Shown here: positions 59,637-64,000 of the stretch, in pieces
Position numbering within the stretch: position 1 is the first letter of the stretch
Layout: each line of letters opens with the position of its first letter
Assembly (NCBI RefSeq): GCF_024749285.1
Contig: NZ_CP087196.1
Location: 1-64,000 of the forward strand
Reading direction: 5' to 3'
Origin: Pseudomonas sp. B21-015
GTDB lineage: Bacteria > Pseudomonadota > Gammaproteobacteria > Pseudomonadales > Pseudomonadaceae
DNA length: 64,000 nt
Notes under the pieces: generated by a model
Told to the model about the DNA's origin: nothing
Database searches by the model: none
Seen by the model: the letters and a program-made list of their open reading frames with translations, nothing else
Translations under genes and position numbers: made by a program

Positions 59637-61016
59637 ATGCGTTGTCTGCTGTTCGCTTGTCTGTTGCTCGGCGCCCTGCCTTCATTTGCCCTGGATCGCT
59701 TTCAGGTCGAGGGCTATACGCTGCCCAACGGCCTGCAATTGGTCCTCAAACCGGGCACCGAGCGCGGGCACGTGGCGATTCGGCTGGTGGTCGGTGTCGG
59801 GCTGGATGATTTCAGCTGCGCCGACAAGGAGCTGCCGCACCTGCTCGAACACTTGCTGTTCAGCGGCATCGACGCCACCGGCGAAGGTGGTCTGGAAGAG
59901 CGCATGCAGGCCCTGGGTGGTGAGTGGAACGCTTACACCAGCAACGCCGACACCACGTTCGTCATCGAAGTACCGGCGAAAAACCAGCGTCAGGCCCTCG
60001 ATCTGTTGTTGGCGCTGCTGACCCAGACCCGTATCGACGACAACGCTATCAACGTCGCCAAGCAGGTGGTCGAGCGCGAAGACGGTGGCCATTATTCGCA
60101 CCTGCAACGCTGGCTGGATCGCCAGGACCTGGGCCACACCGCCAGCAATCAGTTGGCGGTGGAGCTGGGCCTCAAATGCCCCGAGCGTGCCGAAGTCGAT
60201 CACCTGACCCGCGAGCAATTGGAGAAGGTGCGCAAGGACTGGTACGCGCCCAACAACATGACCCTGATCGTGGTCGGCGACCTCGACCGCTTGCTGCCGG
60301 CCTATCTGGAACGGGCCTATGGTGCGCTCGAAGCGGTTGAGCCTAGCGCTCACCTGCCGCTGCCAGACATTCAGGCCAGCGCGGCCCACGAGCGCAATTT
60401 GAGTAACGGTTTCGTCGGCGGCGGTGCCAAGTTGCATTGGCTGGTGCCGGAACCGGTGCTGGAAGACCAGCATGACGAAACCTTCGACCTGCTCAAGGAC
60501 TATCTGGATTGGGCGCTCTATCGCCAATTGCGCCTGGCCCATGGGTTGTCTTATGGGCCCTCGGCCGAGCGCGAGGTATTTGGCGGGGTGGGCTTCATGA
60601 GCCTGAACGCCGACCTTGATCGCGACGACGTGCTGGCAGCGGAACAGGTGCTGGATGAGCTTAAAGCCGATCTGCTCAAGAACGGCCTCGACGCCGCCAC
60701 CTTCGCCCGTCTCAAGCAAGCCGCCATCGCTCGCCAGGCCTGGGCTGTGCAAGGCAACAGCGCCCTGGCGGACTATTACTGGAGCGCCCTTGGCGACTAC
60801 GAGGACGGCCATTTCGTCAACCCGGCCAAGGCACTGCAAGACGTGACACTGGCCGAGGCGAACAAGGCGATGCGTGAGTTGCTGCTGCAGCCGGGGTTTT
60901 TGCGGATCGAGAAGCCGCTGATGAGTTATGACCAGGTGATGTGGGCGATTGTCGGGGGATTTGGGTTGATGGTGCTCGGAATATTGGGGTGGCGTGTTCA
61001 CCGCAGAAAGCAATAA
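59637..61016 (+). CDS. M16-family zinc peptidase, membrane-anchored
   Basis: The ATG at 59637 gives 459 residues with a signal peptide (MRCLLFACLLLGALPSFA). The inverted zinc motif H68-L-L-E71-H72 has its third ligand near E146-E148 (KQVVEREDG). The later R..LAHGLSYG motif would normally come from the partner half. A C-terminal TM helix (about 430-450) anchors it facing the periplasm. It holds both M16 half-domains in one chain. Confidence 0.9.
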   Translation: MRCLLFACLLLGALPSFALDRFQVEGYTLPNGLQLVLKPGTERGHVAIRLVVGVGLDDFSCADKELPHLLEHLLFSGIDATGEGGLEERMQALGGEWNAYTSNADTTFVIEVPAKNQRQALDLLLALLTQTRIDDNAINVAKQVVEREDGGHYSHLQRWLDRQDLGHTASNQLAVELGLKCPERAEVDHLTREQLEKVRKDWYAPNNMTLIVVGDLDRLLPAYLERAYGALEAVEPSAHLPLPDIQASAAHERNLSNGFVGGGAKLHWLVPEPVLEDQHDETFDLLKDYLDWALYRQLRLAHGLSYGPSAEREVFGGVGFMSLNADLDRDDVLAAEQVLDELKADLLKNGLDAATFARLKQAAIARQAWAVQGNSALADYYWSALGDYEDGHFVNPAKALQDVTLAEANKAMRELLLQPGFLRIEKPLMSYDQVMWAIVGGFGLMVLGILGWRVHRRKQ

Positions 61017-61019
61017 TTT

Positions 61020-61160
61020 CCCTGTGGCGAGGGAGCTTGCTCCCGTTGGGCTGCGAAGCGGCCCTGAAAACGGCACCCCGGTTTATCAGACACACCGCAT
61101 ATAACCGATACTGCGACTGCTGCGCAGCCGAGCGGGAGCAAGCTCCCTCGCCACAGGGTT
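61020..61160. repeat. REP doublet, GTGGCGAGGGAGCTTGCTCC type
   Basis: Inverted copies at about 61021-61046 and 61131-61158 lie between the peptidase and DUF5924-type genes. Confidence 0.9.
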
Positions 61161-61255
61161 TTCGGTTCGGTCAACGTGACCGGAACACCTCGCCACACAG
61201 CCCCTCGGACGGTACCCTGTCGGGGATTTTCCCCACGACTATTGTGAATCGCCGA

Positions 61256-62284
61256 ATGCCGAACCTGACCCTGTACGTACAGCGCATCCTCGAATTGATG
61301 AAGCGCTATCCCGGGGTCATTGCGCTTGGCGGTTTCATTTCCGGGGTCGGCAGTTTCATGCTGGTGGATCGCCAACAAGGTCTGGCGTCCTGGATCACCA
61401 CCATCATGCTGGTCAGCTGGGTCTGGCTGATGCTGGAAAACAGCCTCACCAAGCTGTTCGCCAGGGTCTTCAAGCGCGAAATACCCCAGCCCCTGCTGCG
61501 TTACGCGACGCAGATGATCCATCAGGAAAGCCTGTTCTTCGTCCTGCCGTTCTTTTTAATCACCACCACCTGGAACAGCGGCCAGTTATTCTTCACTGGA
61601 CTACTGAGCATGGCGGCGCTGATTTCGATCATCGACCCGCTCTACTACAAATGGCTGGCACCGCGCCGCTGGGCATTTTTGGCGCTGCACACCCTGACCC
61701 TGTTCGCGGCCCTGCTGACCGCCCTGCCCGTCATCCTGCACCTGACCACCGCCCAGAGCTTCAAGCTGGCGCTGGGCATTGCCATGGTGCTGTCATTCCC
61801 AAGCCTGGCCTCGATCTTCCCGATTCGCACCGTGCGCAATGCGTTGGCGATCCTCAGCATCACCGTCGGCATCGGCGCCGCCGGTTGGGTGCTGCGCTCC
61901 TGGGTGCCACCGGCGACCCTGTGGATGACCGATGTGGCGATCAGCACCCAAATGCAGGACCGCACCCCCGGCAAGAGTCTGGAAGAAGTCAGCGCCGAGC
62001 AGATTCGCGGAGGTGGGCTGTACGCGTACACCGCGATCAACGCTCCGCGGGGGCTGGCCGAGCGGATTTATCACGTCTGGATGTTCAACGGTAAAGAAGT
62101 CGACCGTATCCCGCTGGACATCAACGGGGGGCGCAAGGAAGGCTACCGCGCCTGGACCCACAAGCAGAACTTCCCCGGCAACCCCGCAGGAAAATGGCAG
62201 GTTCGGGTGCTCACCGAAGACGGCCAGTTGATCGGCGTGTTGCGCTTCAAGGTCATGGACAGCACACCCGTCAAAGAAAAGTAA
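61256..62284 (+). CDS. Membrane protein with DUF5924/DUF2914-type domains
   Basis: The ATG at 61256 gives 342 residues. Seven or so hydrophobic segments (residues 15-230) precede a soluble C-terminal domain ending KWQVRVLTEDGQLIGVLRFKVMD, typical of DUF2914. The function is unknown; the domain is often found near cell-envelope genes. The longer reading to 60941 crosses the REP doublet and is rejected. Confidence 0.85.
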   Translation: MPNLTLYVQRILELMKRYPGVIALGGFISGVGSFMLVDRQQGLASWITTIMLVSWVWLMLENSLTKLFARVFKREIPQPLLRYATQMIHQESLFFVLPFFLITTTWNSGQLFFTGLLSMAALISIIDPLYYKWLAPRRWAFLALHTLTLFAALLTALPVILHLTTAQSFKLALGIAMVLSFPSLASIFPIRTVRNALAILSITVGIGAAGWVLRSWVPPATLWMTDVAISTQMQDRTPGKSLEEVSAEQIRGGGLYAYTAINAPRGLAERIYHVWMFNGKEVDRIPLDINGGRKEGYRAWTHKQNFPGNPAGKWQVRVLTEDGQLIGVLRFKVMDSTPVKEK

Positions 62285-62339
62285 CGCGGTTCGTGCTATT
62301 AGTCAGGTCTGCGTAATAGCCGAACAAGCACGGGAGCTT

Positions 62340-63488
62340 ATGACTAGCAGCACAATGCCCGGCAGTGCCCGACTGGACACCTCGCACAGCCCTGCCCTGT
62401 TGCGGGTCACGGGTGACTGGACGCTTGCCCATTACGCCGATCTCAAACGCCTGAGCGAAAAGCTCCACGGCCAATACGACGACAGCACCCCTGTCGATCT
62501 CAATGGTCTCGGCGCGCTTGATACGGCGGGTGCGTCATTGCTGGTGGAGCTGCTGGGTTCTGAGCGCTTGGGTAAATCTGCCGAACACCCCGATTGCACC
62601 CTTTCCTCCGCTGATCGCGCCTTATTGCAGACGGTGTACTGCTCGCTGACTGATTTTTGCGTGCCGATCAAAGAGCCGGAAATCAGCGTCGGCATTCAAC
62701 TGCTGACCCGCATCGGCCGGGCGGTCGACGCGGTCTGGCAGGACACCCTGCAGCTGCTGGGTTTCGTCGGCCTGATCCTGGAAACCATCGCGCGCGAGCT
62801 GTTTCGCCCCAAGCGCTGGCGCCTTACGCCGATGGTCGCCCACATCGAACAGACCGGTCTCGACGCTGCCCCCATCGTCGCTCTGCTGACCTTTCTGGTG
62901 GGCGCCGTGGTAGCGTTTCTCGGGGCGACAGTGCTGGCGAGTTTCGGCGCGAGTATCTTCACCGTCGATCTCGTCGCGTTTTCTTTTCTACGGGAGTTCG
63001 GTGTGTTGCTGACCGCGATCCTGATGGCCGGCCGCACTGCCAGTGCGTTCACCGCGCAGATCGGCTCGATGAAGGCCAACGAAGAAATCGACGCGATCCG
63101 CACCCTCGGCCTCGATCCGATGGAGCTGCTGGTGGTGCCGCGGGTATTGGCATTGCTGGTGGCGCTGCCGATGCTGACCTTTCTGGCGATGTTGTCGGGG
63201 ATTGTCGGCGGTGGCGTGGTGTGTGCGCTGTCGCTGGATATCTCGCCGGCGATGTTCCTGTCGCTGCTGCAATCGGACATTGGCGTGCAGCACTTCCTGG
63301 TGGGGATCGTCAAAGCGCCGATTTTTGCGTTCCTGATCGCCGCCATCGGCTGCCTCGAAGGCTTCAAGGTCAGCGGCAGCGCCGAGTCTGTTGGCGCGCA
63401 CACCACTTCCAGCGTGGTGCAATCAATCTTCGTGGTGATCGTGCTTGACGCCGTGGCTGCGCTGTTTTTCATGGAGATGGGCTGGTGA
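62340..63488 (+). CDS. MlaE-like ABC lipid-transport permease with STAS domain
   Basis: The 382-residue protein has an N-terminal STAS-like part (about 18-120) fused to a MlaE permease (about 125-382), with family blocks RTASAFTAQIGSMKANEEIDA and LGLDPMELLVVPR. It is a member of the phospholipid or toluene-tolerance (Ttg2/Mla-like) transport group. Its stop overlaps the start of the ATPase gene, so the two form a complex and an operon, probably with an MCE protein beyond the window. Confidence 0.92.
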   Translation: MTSSTMPGSARLDTSHSPALLRVTGDWTLAHYADLKRLSEKLHGQYDDSTPVDLNGLGALDTAGASLLVELLGSERLGKSAEHPDCTLSSADRALLQTVYCSLTDFCVPIKEPEISVGIQLLTRIGRAVDAVWQDTLQLLGFVGLILETIARELFRPKRWRLTPMVAHIEQTGLDAAPIVALLTFLVGAVVAFLGATVLASFGASIFTVDLVAFSFLREFGVLLTAILMAGRTASAFTAQIGSMKANEEIDAIRTLGLDPMELLVVPRVLALLVALPMLTFLAMLSGIVGGGVVCALSLDISPAMFLSLLQSDIGVQHFLVGIVKAPIFAFLIAAIGCLEGFKVSGSAESVGAHTTSSVVQSIFVVIVLDAVAALFFMEMGW

Positions 63489-64000
63489 GTCGTCTACCCC
63501 GAGCGCCTTCCGAGGCGGTGATCGAAGTCCGTGGGCTGTGCAATCGTTTCGGCCGCCAGAGCGTGCACGAGAACCTCGACCTGGATTTGTACAAAGGCGA
63601 AATCCTCGCGGTGGTCGGAGGTTCCGGCAGTGGCAAATCGGTGCTGTTGCGCAGCATCGTCGGCTTGCGCCAACCCAGCGAGGGGCTGGTGAAGGTCTTC
63701 GGCAAGAACTTGCCGAGCCTGTCGGAGCACGAGCGCTCGCTGGTCGAACGGCGGTTCGGTGTGCTGTTCCAGAAAGGCGCCCTGTTCTCTTCACTCACCG
63801 TGACCGAGAACGTCGCCCTGCCCCTGATCGAACACGCCGGCCTGAGCCGTGCCGACGCCGAGCACCTGGCGGCAGTGAAAATGGCGTTGGCCGGGCTGCC
63901 GTTGTCGGCGGCTGACAAGTACCCCGCGTCGCTGTCCGGTGGCATGATCAAGCGCGCCGCCCTGGCTCGGGCGCTGGCGCTGGACCCGGACATCCTGTTT
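63485..64000 (+). CDS. MlaF-like ABC ATPase, cut by window end
   Basis: The GTG at 63485 (4-bp overlap with the permease) starts a 172-codon partial reading. Walker A GGSGSGKSV is near residue 44, the Q-loop at LFQKGALFSS, and the ABC signature LSGGMIKRAALARALALDP is at the edge. The sequence matches Mla-type ATPases. The rest, and any MCE partner, lies outside. Confidence 0.93.
   Translation, partial: MSRLPRAPSEAVIEVRGLCNRFGRQSVHENLDLDLYKGEILAVVGGSGSGKSVLLRSIVGLRQPSEGLVKVFGKNLPSLSEHERSLVERRFGVLFQKGALFSSLTVTENVALPLIEHAGLSRADAEHLAAVKMALAGLPLSAADKYPASLSGGMIKRAALARALALDPDILF

Overview
The window is the start of a Pseudomonas chromosome, probably of the P. fluorescens complex. It opens at dnaA and runs clockwise from the origin. 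The evidence is the gene order dnaA-dnaN-recF-gyrB followed by lysophospholipid acyltransferase, gmhB, glyS, glyQ, tag, lpxL, PilZ, trkA, rsmB, fmt, def, LysM, dprA, tsaC, qor, hemF, aroE, together with Pseudomonas-type REP sequences.

Layout. (1) 1-6211: replication core genes. (2) 6218-26648: a 20.4-kb insertion with the structure of a Tn7-like transposon. It has 12-bp perfect terminal inverted repeats (TGTAGGTTCACA / TGTGAACCTACA), internal repeats resembling TnsB sites, and a perfect 5-bp target duplication (CCGGC), and it lies 6 bp after the gyrB stop codon. No tns genes remain. IS21-type and IS66-type remnants sit just inside both ends. (3) 26668-31085: response regulator / FecR-domain protein / CHASE2 sensor kinase, which was presumably the original neighbour of gyrB. 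(4) 31213-48268: conserved housekeeping genes for phospholipid and lipid A acylation, heptose, glycyl-tRNA synthetase, DNA repair, K+ uptake, N-formylation and deformylation, haem and shikimate. (5) 48395-53693: choline-O-sulfate use (SulP transporter, choline-binding protein, choline sulfatase, LysR regulator). (6) 53763-64000: small enzymes, a citrate transporter, TerC, a Na/Pi transporter, an M16 peptidase, a DUF5924-type protein and an Mla-like ABC transporter that runs off the end.

The transposon carries two cargo blocks. The first (7.8-16.9 kb) is an orphan type VI secretion island behind a sigma-54-like promoter: hcp, vgrG, a putative cell-wall hydrolase effector, a periplasmic immunity candidate, a Tle3-type lipase, its Tla3-type (DUF2875) adaptor, and a PAAR tip protein. 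The second (16.9-25.9 kb) is a nine-gene lipid or acyl-modifying cluster that I do not recognise as a described pathway: a PAP2-desaturase fusion, two GNAT-like proteins, an alpha/beta hydrolase, a PF10118 diiron-like protein, a second desaturase, a GH3-type acyl-adenylating enzyme and a Rieske oxygenase. This cluster and its carrier are the best candidates for an undescribed system.

Perfect DnaA boxes (TTATCCACA) are strongly over-represented: 17 were seen by eye against about 0.5 expected. None was seen inside the transposon, which fits late acquisition. No rRNA, tRNA or CRISPR array was seen.
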